DNA of 64,000 nucleotides from Lysobacter gummosus (GTDB taxonomy: Bacteria; Pseudomonadota; Gammaproteobacteria; Xanthomonadales; Xanthomonadaceae), in assembly GCF_001442805.1 (NCBI RefSeq), contig NZ_CP011131.1:4464001-4528000 (forward strand), written 5' to 3'. This document shows positions 26,617 to 35,971 of the stretch, piece after piece. The notes under the pieces are model-generated. The model did no database searches and was not told where the DNA came from. It saw nothing but the letters and a program-made list of their open reading frames with translations. Each line of letters opens with the position of its first letter. The first letter of the stretch is position 1. A program made the position numbers and the translations under genes.

Positions 26617-28488
26617 TCAGGCCGCGTCGTACAACGCCATCCACTCCGCCTCGGCCTTGGCCAATTCGGCCGCGACCTGTTCGCGCTGCTTGGCCAGTTC
26701 GGCGGCGTTGTCGCCGCCGCCGGCGTACTTGGTCGGGTCGGCCAGATCCATGTCCAGCGTGTGCAGCTTGGATTCCAGTTCGGCCATGCGCTTTTCGGCT
26801 TCGGCCAGCTTGTGCGGATTGGCCTTGCGCGCGCCCTTGCCGGCCGGCGCCGCCTTGCCCGCGGCGGTGGCCTGCGCGGCGGCCTTGGCCGCGGCCGCTC
26901 CCTTGCCGTCGTTGCTGTTGTCGCGCGTGCGCAGCCACACCGCGTAGGCGTCGAGGTCGCCGTCGAACGGCTGCGCCACGCCATCGGCCACGCGCCAGAA
27001 GGTTTCGCAGACCAGGCCGATGAGGTGGCGATCGTGCGAGACCAGCACGATCGCGCCGTCGAAATCCGACAGCGCTTCGGCCAGCGCTTCGCGCACGTCC
27101 AGGTCCAGGTGGTTGGTCGGTTCGTCGAGCAGCAGCACGTTCGGCTTGCGCCAGGCGATCATCGCCAGGGCCAGGCGCGCGCGTTCGCCGCCGGAGAAAC
27201 CATCGACCGATTCGAAGGCGCGGTCGCCGGGGAAATTCCACTTGCCGAGGAAATCGCGCAGTTGCTGCGTCGACACGCCCGGCGCGATCTCGGCCAGATG
27301 GTCGATGGGGCTTACGCCCTCGTGCAGCGATTCGACCGTGTGCTGGGCGAAGTAGCCGATGCGCAGGTCCGGATGGCCGCCGCGCTCGCCGGTCAGCAGT
27401 TCCAGCTCGCCGACCAGCGATTTCACCAGCGTGGATTTACCCGCGCCGTTGGGACCGAGCAGGGCGATGCGGTCGCCGGCTTCGAGGATGAAGCTGACAT
27501 CGTCGAGGACGACGTGATCGCCGTAGCCGCAATCGGCGTGGATCAGGCGCAGCAGCGCGTGCGGCAGCTTGGTCGGGGCCGGGAATTCGATGCGCAGCGC
27601 GCGTTCCTGCCGCACCGCCTCGGTGCCGACCATCTTGGCCAGGCGCTTGACCCGCGACTGCGCCTGCTTGGCCTTGGCCGCGCTGGCGCTGAAGCGGTCG
27701 ATGAAGCTCTGCAGATGGGCGCGCTCGGCCTGCTGCTTTTCGTGGGTGATCTGCTGCAGGCGCAGGTGCTCGGCGCGCTGGCGCTCGAAGGCCGTGTAGT
27801 CGCCGGTGTAGAGCTTGGCCTTGCCGTCGTGCAGATGCAGGGTGTGGGTGGTGACTTCGTCGAGGAATTCGCGGTCGTGCGAGATCAGCAGCAAGGTGCC
27901 CGGGTACTTCAGCAGCCATTGCTCCAGCCACAGCACCGCATCCAGGTCCAGGTGGTTGGTCGGTTCGTCGAGCAGCAGCAGGTCCGACGGCGTCATCAGC
28001 GCGCGCGCCAGGTTCAGGCGCACGCGCCAGCCGCCGGAGAATTCCTTGACCGCGCGTTCGTGGGTGTCGGCGCTGAAGCCCAGGCCGTGCAGCAGCTTGC
28101 CGGCGCGCGCGGTGGCGTCGTAGCCGCCCAGTTCTTCGAGCTGGTGGTGGGCCTCGGCGACCGCCTCCCAGTCCTCGCGCTCGACCGCTTCGCGCTCGGC
28201 GGCGATGACCTTGTAGACGTTGGCGTCGCCGGACAGGACGAAGTCCAGCGCCGGGTCGTCCAGGGCCGGGGTCTCCTGCGCCACGCTGGCGATGCGCACC
28301 CGGTTGGGGACGTCGATATCGCCACGGTCGGCCTCGACTTCGCCCTGGATCGCCGCGAACAGCGAGGACTTGCCGGTGCCGTTACGGCCGATCACGCCCA
28401 CCCGCCAGCCGGCGTGCAGGGTCAGGTCTACGTTGGACAGCAGCAGGCGTTCGCCGCGCCGCATGGCGAAATCACGGAAAGAAATCAT
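26617..28488 (-). CDS. ABC-F family ATPase (YheS-like)
   Basis: The 623-residue soluble protein has two ABC domains in one chain and no membrane segments, as in ribosome-associated ABC-F factors. Domain 1 (about 1-240) has Walker A GRNGTGKSS, signature FSGGWRVRL and Walker B LLLLDEPTNHLD. A linker arm follows (about 240-310). Domain 2 (about 310-520) has GPNGAGKST, FSGGERARLA and LLLDEPTNHLD. A charged Ala/Lys-rich stretch and a coiled-coil tail (about 560-623) complete it. The tail and length suggest the YheS or Uup side of the family rather than EttA. Confidence 0.92.
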   Translation of the reverse strand: MISFRDFAMRRGERLLLSNVDLTLHAGWRVGVIGRNGTGKSSLFAAIQGEVEADRGDIDVPNRVRIASVAQETPALDDPALDFVLSGDANVYKVIAAEREAVEREDWEAVAEAHHQLEELGGYDATARAGKLLHGLGFSADTHERAVKEFSGGWRVRLNLARALMTPSDLLLLDEPTNHLDLDAVLWLEQWLLKYPGTLLLISHDREFLDEVTTHTLHLHDGKAKLYTGDYTAFERQRAEHLRLQQITHEKQQAERAHLQSFIDRFSASAAKAKQAQSRVKRLAKMVGTEAVRQERALRIEFPAPTKLPHALLRLIHADCGYGDHVVLDDVSFILEAGDRIALLGPNGAGKSTLVKSLVGELELLTGERGGHPDLRIGYFAQHTVESLHEGVSPIDHLAEIAPGVSTQQLRDFLGKWNFPGDRAFESVDGFSGGERARLALAMIAWRKPNVLLLDEPTNHLDLDVREALAEALSDFDGAIVLVSHDRHLIGLVCETFWRVADGVAQPFDGDLDAYAVWLRTRDNSNDGKGAAAAKAAAQATAAGKAAPAGKGARKANPHKLAEAEKRMAELESKLHTLDMDLADPTKYAGGGDNAAELAKQREQVAAELAKAEAEWMALYDAA

Positions 28489-28692
28489 GCGGATATGGTC
28501 GCATGACTGATCGGTATTTGCTCATGAGGACAAGTTCGGCCGCGCCCGGGGCGGCCGTCGAATAATCGGAACCTCGGCCTCAGACCGCCCCCACGCGTCA
28601 ACGAGATCGCCTCCCGCGGCAAAGCGCCCCTCGCGCCGGCCGTGGCGGCCGCGCTCGCCCTGACGTCCCCCGTTCGACCGCCCGGAGTGTCC

Positions 28693-31095
28693 ATGTCCCG
28701 CCGCCTGTCCCTGCTCAGCACCGCCGTATTAATCGCCCTCGCCAGCTCGCCCGCCTGGGCCCAGGACGCCGGCGCCCCCGAGGCCCCGGCCTCGAATCCG
28801 ACCAACCTCGACACCCTGATCGTCACCGGCACCCGCGTGTCCGACCGCACCGTGGCCGAGTCCACCGCGCCGATCGACATCATCACCCCGCAGACCCTGG
28901 AGTCCACCGGCACGGTCGAACTGGCCACCGCCCTGGCCCGCGCCCTGCCCTCGCTGAACTTCCCGCGCCCGGCCATCACCGACGCCACCGACGCGGTGCG
29001 CCCGGCACAGCTGCGCGGATTGGCCCCGGACCAGGTGCTGGTGCTGGTCAACGGCAAGCGCCGCCACACCACGTCCCTGATCAATCTCAACGACAGCATC
29101 GGCCGCGGCTCCTCGCCGGTGGATCTCAACGCGATCCCGATCGCCGCGATCGAGCGCGTGGAAGTGCTGCGCGACGGCGCCTCGGCGCAGTACGGCTCCG
29201 ATGCGATCGCCGGCGTCATCAACATCGTGCTGAAGGGTTCCGGCGAAGGCGGCAGCATCGCCGCGCGCTACGGCCAGTTCAGCGCCGGCGATGGCAAGCA
29301 GTACCAGTTGTCCGGCGACGCCGGCTTCAAGCTCGGCGAGAACGGCAGCGTGCATCTGTCGGCGCAGGGCGGCCACAGCGACAACACCGACCGCGCGCGG
29401 CCGTACCTGGGCCCGGTCACGCCGACCAGCAATCCGCCGGGCAAGGTCGTGCATCGCTACGGCGATCCGGAAATCGATCAGGCCGCGGTGGCCTACAACG
29501 CGCAGTACCAAGCCGCCGAGGGCGTGGAGTTCTATTCCTTCGGCACCGCCAGCCGCCGCCGCGCGATTTCCAACGGCTATTTCCGCGCGCCCGGCAATGC
29601 GAACAACATTTTGTCGGTGTATCCGAACGGCTTCCTGCCGCAGATCGACAACCTCAGCAAGGACCGCGCGTTGGTGCTGGGCCTGCGCGGCCAGACCGGC
29701 GGCGGCTGGAATCTCGACCTGAGCTACAACTACGGGCAGAACCAGCTCGACTTCGACGTGCGCAACAGCTTGAACCGCACCCTGGGCGTCGCCTCGCCGC
29801 ACGATTTCTACATCGGCGCGCTGGAAGTCACCCAGAACGTGCTCAACGCCGATTTCAACAAGGCTTTCGACGTGGGCTGGCTAAAGTACCCGCTGACCTT
29901 CGCCTTCGGCGCGGAATGGCGCGGCGAAAAATTCAACCAGAGCGCGGGCGAACTCGCCTCCTACGTCGCCGGTCCCGAGCCCGGCGCGCCGGGCGCGCAG
30001 GTGTTCCCCGGCTTCACTCCGTCCGACGCCAGCCGCCGCGACCGTCATAGCTATTCGTTCTACGCCGACGTGGAAACCGACGTGACCGACAAGCTCTCGC
30101 TCGGCGCCGCCGCGCGTTACGAGAGCTACAGCGACTTCGGCGAAACCACGTCCGGCAAGCTGTCGGCGCGCTACGCCTTCAGCGACAAGGTCGCGTTGCG
30201 CGGCACGGTCTCGACCGGCTTCCGCGCGCCGTCGCTGCAGCAGCAGTTCTATCAGTCCACGCAGACGGTGATCGTGCTCGGCGATCCCAACCCGTTCCAG
30301 GTCCGCACCTTCGCCGTGGACGATCCGGCCGCGATCGCGCTCGGCGCCGAGCCGCTCAAGGCCGAGGAATCCACCAACATCGGCCTGGGCCTGGTGCTGC
30401 AGCCAGTGGAAGGCCTGTACATCACCGTCGATGCCTATCAGGTGGACGTGGACGACCGCATCATCCTCTCGGAAAACCTGCGCGGTCCGGCGGTGGCTAG
30501 CTTCCTGGAAGCGCGCGGCTATCCCGGCATCAACGGCGGGCGTTACTTCACCAACGCGGTGGATACCCGCACGCGCGGCATCGACATCGTCGGCAGCTAC
30601 AAGTGGACGCTCGGCAACGGCACGCTGGATCTCACCGGCGGCTACAACCACAACAAGACCACGCTGGAGCGCATCGCCGCCAATCCGCCGGAACTCACCG
30701 CCGGCGGCCTGAACCTGCAGCGCATCGGCCGGGTCGAACAAGGCCGCATCACCCAGGGCGCGCCGCGCGACAAGTTCTTCCTCGGCGGCAGCTGGAACAC
30801 CGGCCCGTGGCGCTTCGACGCCACCGCGACGCGCTACGGCGAGTTCCACACCTTCAACGACGATCCCAGCGGCGTGCGCGATCAGACTTACGCGGCGAAG
30901 TGGACGTTGGATCTGGCCGCCACTTACGCCATCGACGGCTGGGAGTTCACCGTCGGCGGCGACAACGTGCTCAACGAGTACCCGGACGAATCGATTTACG
31001 CCAACAGCGAGAGCGGGCAGTTGCCGTACAGCGGCAATTCGCCGTTCGGGTTCAACGGCGCGTTCGCTTATGCGAAGGTCGGGTACAAGTGGTGA
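28693..31095 (+). CDS. TonB-dependent receptor (copy 1)
   Basis: The 800-residue outer-membrane protein has a signal peptide (SRRLSLLSTAVLIALASSPAWA), a TonB box (LDTLIVTGT), a plug domain (about 50-180; RPAQLRGLAPDQVLVLVNGK, RVEVLRDGASAQYGSDAIAG) and a beta-barrel that ends in an aromatic-terminated strand (AFAYAKVGYKW). I start at 28,693 rather than 28,642 because the signal peptide begins there and GGAG precedes it. The ligand is unknown. A close paralog lies 19.8 kb away at 48,540-50,921. It is transcribed divergently from the ABC-F gene. Confidence 0.92.
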   Translation: MSRRLSLLSTAVLIALASSPAWAQDAGAPEAPASNPTNLDTLIVTGTRVSDRTVAESTAPIDIITPQTLESTGTVELATALARALPSLNFPRPAITDATDAVRPAQLRGLAPDQVLVLVNGKRRHTTSLINLNDSIGRGSSPVDLNAIPIAAIERVEVLRDGASAQYGSDAIAGVINIVLKGSGEGGSIAARYGQFSAGDGKQYQLSGDAGFKLGENGSVHLSAQGGHSDNTDRARPYLGPVTPTSNPPGKVVHRYGDPEIDQAAVAYNAQYQAAEGVEFYSFGTASRRRAISNGYFRAPGNANNILSVYPNGFLPQIDNLSKDRALVLGLRGQTGGGWNLDLSYNYGQNQLDFDVRNSLNRTLGVASPHDFYIGALEVTQNVLNADFNKAFDVGWLKYPLTFAFGAEWRGEKFNQSAGELASYVAGPEPGAPGAQVFPGFTPSDASRRDRHSYSFYADVETDVTDKLSLGAAARYESYSDFGETTSGKLSARYAFSDKVALRGTVSTGFRAPSLQQQFYQSTQTVIVLGDPNPFQVRTFAVDDPAAIALGAEPLKAEESTNIGLGLVLQPVEGLYITVDAYQVDVDDRIILSENLRGPAVASFLEARGYPGINGGRYFTNAVDTRTRGIDIVGSYKWTLGNGTLDLTGGYNHNKTTLERIAANPPELTAGGLNLQRIGRVEQGRITQGAPRDKFFLGGSWNTGPWRFDATATRYGEFHTFNDDPSGVRDQTYAAKWTLDLAATYAIDGWEFTVGGDNVLNEYPDESIYANSESGQLPYSGNSPFGFNGAFAYAKVGYKW

Positions 31096-31125
31096 GGGAT
31101 CGCAGCTAAGCGATCGAAACGCGAA

Positions 31126-31164
31126 CGAATCAGGGCCGCCCAGTGCGGCCCTGATTCGTTTTTG
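31126..31164 (+). terminator. Terminator of TonB receptor copy 1
   Basis: CGAATCAGGGCCGC (31,126-31,139) pairs perfectly with GCGGCCCTGATTCG (31,145-31,158) around a 5-base loop, followed by TTTTT. It starts 30 bases after the stop codon. Confidence 0.9.
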
Positions 31165-31194
31165 CACAGGCCACATCACCGCGAGACGCCGCAA

Positions 31195-31292
31195 GTCTTT
31201 TGTGGGAGGGAGCTTTAGCCCCGATGCTTTTGTTTCAGATCACCGCGCCGGATCGAAAAGCATCGGGGCTAAAGCTCCCTCCCACAAAAGAC
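31195..31292. repeat. Dispersed inverted repeat, TTTTGTGGGAGGG family, copy 2
   Basis: Two perfect 37-base arms, 31,195-31,231 and 31,256-31,292, flank a 24-base spacer. The outer end reads GTCTTTTGTGGGAGGGAGCT. It lies between the TonB receptor and the antiporter gene. Confidence 0.93.
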
Positions 31293-31617
31293 CTCGTTGC
31301 GCCGTTCCCGCGCCCTGCACACCGCCGCGGCTAGGATTTCGCGCAAACCGGCCGCTGCGCGCGCGATCGACGGCGCGGGACTGAACCGGGATTCATCCAG
31401 ACAGTGCCTGCCTGCAGTCCCCGCGGCCGGTCGCGGACGAAATGCGGCGCAGCCCTGCCGGCCAGCATGAAGTCGTCGCACCAGGCCCGCGCCGGCCTCC
31501 GGATTTTCAACAAAAATCTCGCAGAAACAATCGTTTGCGAGCGCCCGCCAAACGAGAAAGACTTGCATCGGGCGCCCCCAGCACACATTCTCTAAGGACC
31601 AGACCACAGGAGATCCG
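31293..31617. other. Gene-free upstream region of the antiporter
   Basis: Only short GC-rich chance frames are seen on both strands. The final bases contain AGGAG eight bases before the antiporter ATG. No riboswitch or strong promoter could be recognised by eye. Confidence 0.5.
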
Positions 31618-33309
31618 ATGCACCACACGTCCCTGATCGCGATCCTGGTAGCCGGCTTCGTCCTGGCCTTCATCTTCGGAATGATCGCGCAACGCCTGCG
31701 GCTGTCGCCGCTGGTGGGCTACCTCATCGCCGGCATCATCGCCGGTCCCTTCACGCCGGGTTTCGTCGGCGATCAAACCCTCGCGCCGCAGTTGGCCGAA
31801 ATCGGCGTCATCTTGCTGATGTTCGGCGTCGGCCTGCATTTCTCGCTCGGCGATCTGCTCGAGGTCAAAGCCATCGCCTTGCCCGGCGCGATCTTGCAGA
31901 TCGTGGTGGCCACCGCGTTGGGTTGGGGCATGGCGTGGTATCTGGGGTGGTCGCACGGGGCCGGACTGGTGTTCGGGCTGGCCTTGTCGGTCGCCAGTAC
32001 CGTGGTGCTGCTGCGGGCGCTGGAAGAGCGACGGCTGGTGGAAACCGCCAAGGGCCGCATCGCGGTCGGCTGGCTGATCGTGGAAGACCTGGCGATGGTG
32101 CTGGCGCTGGTGCTGCTGCCGGCGCTGTCGGGATTGCTCAAGGGCGAAGACACCGAAGGCTCGGCGATCTGGAGCCAGTTGTTCGTCACCCTGGCCAAGG
32201 TCGGCGCCTTCGTCGCGTTCATGCTGATTGTCGGGCGGCGGGTGATTCCGTGGATTCTCGAACGGGTCGCCGGCACCGGTTCGCGCGAGTTGTTCACCCT
32301 GTGCGTGCTGGCGATCGCGCTGGGCGTGGCGTTCGGCTCGGCCGAGCTGTTCGGGGTGTCGTTCGCGCTGGGCGCGTTCTTCGCCGGAATGATGCTCAAC
32401 GAATCCGAATTCAGCCATCAGGCCGCCAACGAGACCCTGCCGCTGCGCGATGCGTTCGCGGTGTTGTTCTTCGTCTCGGTCGGCATGCTGTTCAATCCGA
32501 TGATCCTGATCGAGGAGCCGCTGGAAGTGCTGGCGGTGTTCGCGATCATCGTGCTCGGCAAATCGGCCGCGGCCTATGCGCTGGTGCGCGCGTTCGGCAA
32601 GCCCAATTCGACCGCGCTGATGATTTCCGCCAGCCTGGCGCAGATCGGCGAGTTCTCCTTCATCCTCGCCACCCTCGGCATCGAGCTGAAGATCCTGCCC
32701 AAGGAAGGCCAGGACCTGATCCTGGCCGGCGCGCTGATGTCGATCGTGGTCAATCCGCTGCTGTTCGCCTGGCTCGACCGCAAGCAGGCGCGCGAAGCGG
32801 CCGCGCTGCAGGAAGCGCAAATCGATCCGGTGATCGCGCCGGTGCCGGCCGATATCGACAAGCATGTGATCCTGATCGGCTACGGCCGCGTCGGCAGCGA
32901 GCTGGCGCGCCTGTTGACCGAGCACGGCGTGCCGCTGGTGGTCATCGACGGCGAAGACAGCCTGATCGCCAAGGCGCGCGCGGCCGGTCTGCCGGCGATC
33001 CTGGGCAACGCGGTCAACGAGCGCGTGCTGCGCGAAGCCGTGCCCGAGCGCGCGACCACGGTGATGCTGGCGATCCCGCAGGCGCTGGAAGCCGGCGAGA
33101 TCATCGCCAAGCTGCGCGAGATCAATCCGGCGCTGAGCATCGTCGCGCGCGCGCACAGCGACAACGAAGTCCGTCATCTCATCCAGCACGGCGCCGACGG
33201 CGCGGTGATGGCCGAGCGCGAATTGGCGCACAGCCTGGCCGAGATGGTGCTGGCCGCGCCGGTGTACCGCGGCGACCGTCATCTGCCGCCATCGACGGCC
33301 TTGGTCTGA
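31618..33309 (+). CDS. ybaL: YbaL/KefB-type cation:proton antiporter with RCK domain
   Basis: The 563-residue protein belongs to the CPA2 family. The membrane part (about 1-390, 12-13 helices) closely follows E. coli YbaL in order: LRLSPLVGYLIAGIIAGPFTPGF, LMFGVGLHFSL, STVVLLRALEER, GWLIVEDLAMVL, ASLAQIGEFSFILA. A cytoplasmic TrkA-N/RCK domain follows (about 415-535), with the nucleotide-binding VILIGYGRVGSELARLL. It probably exchanges potassium or sodium for protons under nucleotide or glutathione control, though the ion is not known. No KefF/KefG partner gene is adjacent. Confidence 0.92.
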   Translation: MHHTSLIAILVAGFVLAFIFGMIAQRLRLSPLVGYLIAGIIAGPFTPGFVGDQTLAPQLAEIGVILLMFGVGLHFSLGDLLEVKAIALPGAILQIVVATALGWGMAWYLGWSHGAGLVFGLALSVASTVVLLRALEERRLVETAKGRIAVGWLIVEDLAMVLALVLLPALSGLLKGEDTEGSAIWSQLFVTLAKVGAFVAFMLIVGRRVIPWILERVAGTGSRELFTLCVLAIALGVAFGSAELFGVSFALGAFFAGMMLNESEFSHQAANETLPLRDAFAVLFFVSVGMLFNPMILIEEPLEVLAVFAIIVLGKSAAAYALVRAFGKPNSTALMISASLAQIGEFSFILATLGIELKILPKEGQDLILAGALMSIVVNPLLFAWLDRKQAREAAALQEAQIDPVIAPVPADIDKHVILIGYGRVGSELARLLTEHGVPLVVIDGEDSLIAKARAAGLPAILGNAVNERVLREAVPERATTVMLAIPQALEAGEIIAKLREINPALSIVARAHSDNEVRHLIQHGADGAVMAERELAHSLAEMVLAAPVYRGDRHLPPSTALV

Positions 33310-33351
33310 GCGCGCTAGGCTGATCCCGTCTTTCTGGAAACCCGCACGATC

Positions 33352-34062
33352 ATGAGCGCAATCGATACCTCCGAACCCGAGTCCACAGGCACCGAAAACA
33401 CCCACGCCGATGCCGCGCCGGAAAACCTCGCGCCGCAGCTCAGCGCGACCGAGGCCCGCATCATCGGCAGCCTGATCGAAAAGGAAGCGACCACGCCCGA
33501 CGCGTATCCGCTGACCCTCAACGCCATCGTCACCGCGTGCAATCAAAAGACCTCGCGCGAGCCGATCACGGCTCTGGAACAAGGCGAGGTCGCCAACGCG
33601 CTGCGCCGGCTGGAACCGCGCGGCTGGGTGAAGTCGCAGCACGCCTCGCGCGCGGAGCGCTACTCGCACCGCGCCGGCACGGTGCTGGACGTGACCCGTC
33701 CGCAGAGCATGCTGATTGCGCTGCTGATGCTGCGCGGCCCGCAGACCACGCACGAGTTGCTGGTGCGCAGCGAGCGCATGGCCAAGTTCGAATCGGCCGG
33801 CGACGTGCAATACGCGCTGGAACGGCTGGCGCAGCATTCGCCGCCGCTGGTGCGGCTGCTCGGCCGTCAGCCCGGGCAACGCGAGGATCGCTACGGCCAT
33901 CTGCTGTGCGGCGAGCCGGTGTGGAACGGCAGCGTCTCGGGCGGCTCGGAGGACGGCGGCGGCGCGTCGCCGGCGGCGCAATCGGCGCTGATTCAACGCA
34001 TCGAAGCGCTGGAGGCGAAGGTCGCCGAACTGGAAGCGCGGCTGGAAGCGGCCGGGGCCTGA
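33352..34062 (+). CDS. YceH family protein (DUF480)
   Basis: The 236-residue protein has the DUF480 winged-helix pair: LSATEARIIGSLIEKEATTPDAYPLTLNAIV, then TACNQKTSREPI, then a second unit with RGPQTTHELLVRSERMA and EYAL-type helices. A C-terminal coiled coil (RIEALEAKVAELEARLEAA) may mediate dimers. The N-terminal 30 residues are acidic and low complexity. The family is conserved in proteobacteria but has no firm function. It starts 42 bases after the antiporter gene and may be co-transcribed. Confidence 0.9.
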   Translation: MSAIDTSEPESTGTENTHADAAPENLAPQLSATEARIIGSLIEKEATTPDAYPLTLNAIVTACNQKTSREPITALEQGEVANALRRLEPRGWVKSQHASRAERYSHRAGTVLDVTRPQSMLIALLMLRGPQTTHELLVRSERMAKFESAGDVQYALERLAQHSPPLVRLLGRQPGQREDRYGHLLCGEPVWNGSVSGGSEDGGGASPAAQSALIQRIEALEAKVAELEARLEAAGA

Positions 34063-34142
34063 GGTCCGTCGCGGGGACGGATGTGGTCGCGGCTGGGAAT
34101 TAGCGGCGATCGCGCGGGTTTAGCTGCAACCCTCGCCGCGCC

Positions 34143-35138
34143 CTAGGCCAGCGGCAGATAGATATCCGTGCGCAGCAGCGCCGCGGGCACTTCGTCGGGA
34201 TCGTCCAGATACTCGTGATGCAGCGGCGCGGCGCGCAAGGATTCGCCGCTGCCGGGCAACCACAGCGCCAATACCGCGTCGGTCAGCGCCTCCAGGCCAT
34301 CGAAGGCGCCGACATGGCGGACGCGTGCGTAGCGGCCGCCGCCCAGTTGCATCTTGCGCAGGCCGGCGGCGGTAACCGGATCGAGGCGGAACGGCGCGCC
34401 CAGCGCGAGCATGCAATCGAATCCACAGGCCTGCGGCTCCACGTCGCGGCGATCGTCCCACGGCACGCCGTACAAGCCGCGCAGCGAATCCAGCAGTCCG
34501 TTCTCCGCGGCCCAGCCGAACAAACGGCCATAGCCCTGGTTCTGTTCCGGATACGCGCCGGTCACGCGCAAGGCGACGACCTGGAACGGATCGACGCTGA
34601 CCACTTCCACGCGCAGCGGCGCCGCCGTCGCGGCGGCGTCGGTCGGCGGTGGCTGCGACAACCGGTCGATTTCGCGCCACAACCGCTCGGGCTGCGCGCG
34701 CAGTTCGCTGGGCGTGCCGCCCACGCCCTGGCGGAACGCGCGGGTGAAGGCCTGCGGAGTCTGGTAACCGACCGCGAGCGCGGCGTCGGTGATCGAGCGA
34801 TCGGCGCTGGCGAGCAGGCGCAGCCCTTGCAGCAGGCGCAATCGCGCCACGGTCTGGCCGGTGGTTTCGCCGGTCATCGCCCGGTACACGCGATGGAAGT
34901 GAAACGGCGAGAACGCCGCGGCTTCGGCCAGGCGGCTCAGTTCGGGCGGGTCTTCGCCGCGTACGATCGCCTGCTCGATCAGCGCGACCGCACGTTCGAT
35001 ACGGCGCTGATGGGCGTTGCGGGTGACGGGCTTGAACGCGCCCTTGGCGCGTTCGCGCGAGGCGTCGTCGCCGGCGTCGTTATCGGCCTCGGCGGGCGGC
35101 GCGGTCGCAGCGGCGGGATGGTCCTTCACGGGGGACAT
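34143..35138 (-). CDS. AraC-family regulator with GyrI-like effector domain
   Basis: The 331-residue protein has an AraC/XylS DNA-binding domain near the N-terminus (about 45-145; LAEAAAFSPFHFHRVYRAM, RLLQGLRLLASADRSITDAALAVGYQTPQAFTRAFR) and a C-terminal GyrI-like small-molecule-binding domain (about 170-331), the layout of Rob/SoxS-like and BltR-like drug sensors. The first 40 residues are acidic and Ala-rich. I start at 35,138 (MSPVKDHPA); the larger open frame overlaps cobS. It follows cobS by 92 bases but has no clear link to cobalamin. Confidence 0.88.
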   Translation of the reverse strand: MSPVKDHPAAATAPPAEADNDAGDDASRERAKGAFKPVTRNAHQRRIERAVALIEQAIVRGEDPPELSRLAEAAAFSPFHFHRVYRAMTGETTGQTVARLRLLQGLRLLASADRSITDAALAVGYQTPQAFTRAFRQGVGGTPSELRAQPERLWREIDRLSQPPPTDAAATAAPLRVEVVSVDPFQVVALRVTGAYPEQNQGYGRLFGWAAENGLLDSLRGLYGVPWDDRRDVEPQACGFDCMLALGAPFRLDPVTAAGLRKMQLGGGRYARVRHVGAFDGLEALTDAVLALWLPGSGESLRAAPLHHEYLDDPDEVPAALLRTDIYLPLA

Positions 35139-35230
35139 GGCGGGCGCCTCGCGGCATGGGGGGATCGGTCGCCAGCGTCGCAGGCGCGGGCCCGGCCGGC
35201 GGTTCCTATCTTGCGCTTTCGCCGTCGGCC

Positions 35231-35971
35231 CTACTGCGACAAGGCCCAGGCGACCAGCACGCCGGCTTCGGTCAACTCGGTCAAGGCTCCGCAGGTGTCG
35301 CCGGTCATGCCCTGCAGGCGACGCATGCAGGCGCGGCGCCATAGCGCGAACAGCGCCAACGCCACCAGCAGCGCCACGCCGCCGCGCCAGCCGGCGAGCG
35401 CGCATGTCGCGGCACTGACCAACAGGGCGACGATGCAGGCCGCGCGCGGCGCATCGACCAGCGACTGCCCCAATCCGCCGCTGCGCACATAGGGCGTGGT
35501 CACGAACGCCAGGGTCAGCGCCGCGCGCGCCAGCATCGGCGCCAGCAGCAGCGCCGCCCACGCCGGCGCCGGCAGGCTCGCCAGCGCGGCGAATTTCAGC
35601 AGCAGCGCCAGCACCACCGCGACCACGCCGATCGGGCCGCTGCGCGGGTCTTTCATGATCGTCAGGGTGCGCTCGCGCCGTTGCGCTTCGTCGCGGCCCA
35701 TGCCGCCGACCCAGGCGTCGGCGCTGTCGGCCAGGCCGTCCAGGTGCAAGGCGCCGGTCAATACCACCCACAACGTCAGCAACAGCGCCGCCACCAACAG
35801 CGGCGGGCGGGTCTGCAGCAGCCAGGCCAGCGCGCACAGCAAAACGCCGATCAGCAGCCCGACCAGCGGATACCAGACCAGCGAACGCGTCTGCGCGCGC
35901 GGATCGGCGAACACCCGCGCCGGCACCGGAATCCGGGTGAGGAACCCGATCGCGGCCAGCAGCGCGCGCAT
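35231..35971 (-). CDS. cobS: Adenosylcobinamide-GDP ribazoletransferase CobS
   Basis: CobS is the membrane cobalamin synthase that joins adenosylcobinamide-GDP to alpha-ribazole (phosphate). The 246-residue protein has several hydrophobic helices and the family motif GALHLDGLADSADAWVGG, followed by RTLTIMKDPRSGPIG, whose acidic residues bind magnesium. It overlaps cobC by one base (TGATG). It is the last cob gene of the cluster. Confidence 0.95.
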   Translation of the reverse strand: MRALLAAIGFLTRIPVPARVFADPRAQTRSLVWYPLVGLLIGVLLCALAWLLQTRPPLLVAALLLTLWVVLTGALHLDGLADSADAWVGGMGRDEAQRRERTLTIMKDPRSGPIGVVAVVLALLLKFAALASLPAPAWAALLLAPMLARAALTLAFVTTPYVRSGGLGQSLVDAPRAACIVALLVSAATCALAGWRGGVALLVALALFALWRRACMRRLQGMTGDTCGALTELTEAGVLVAWALSQ

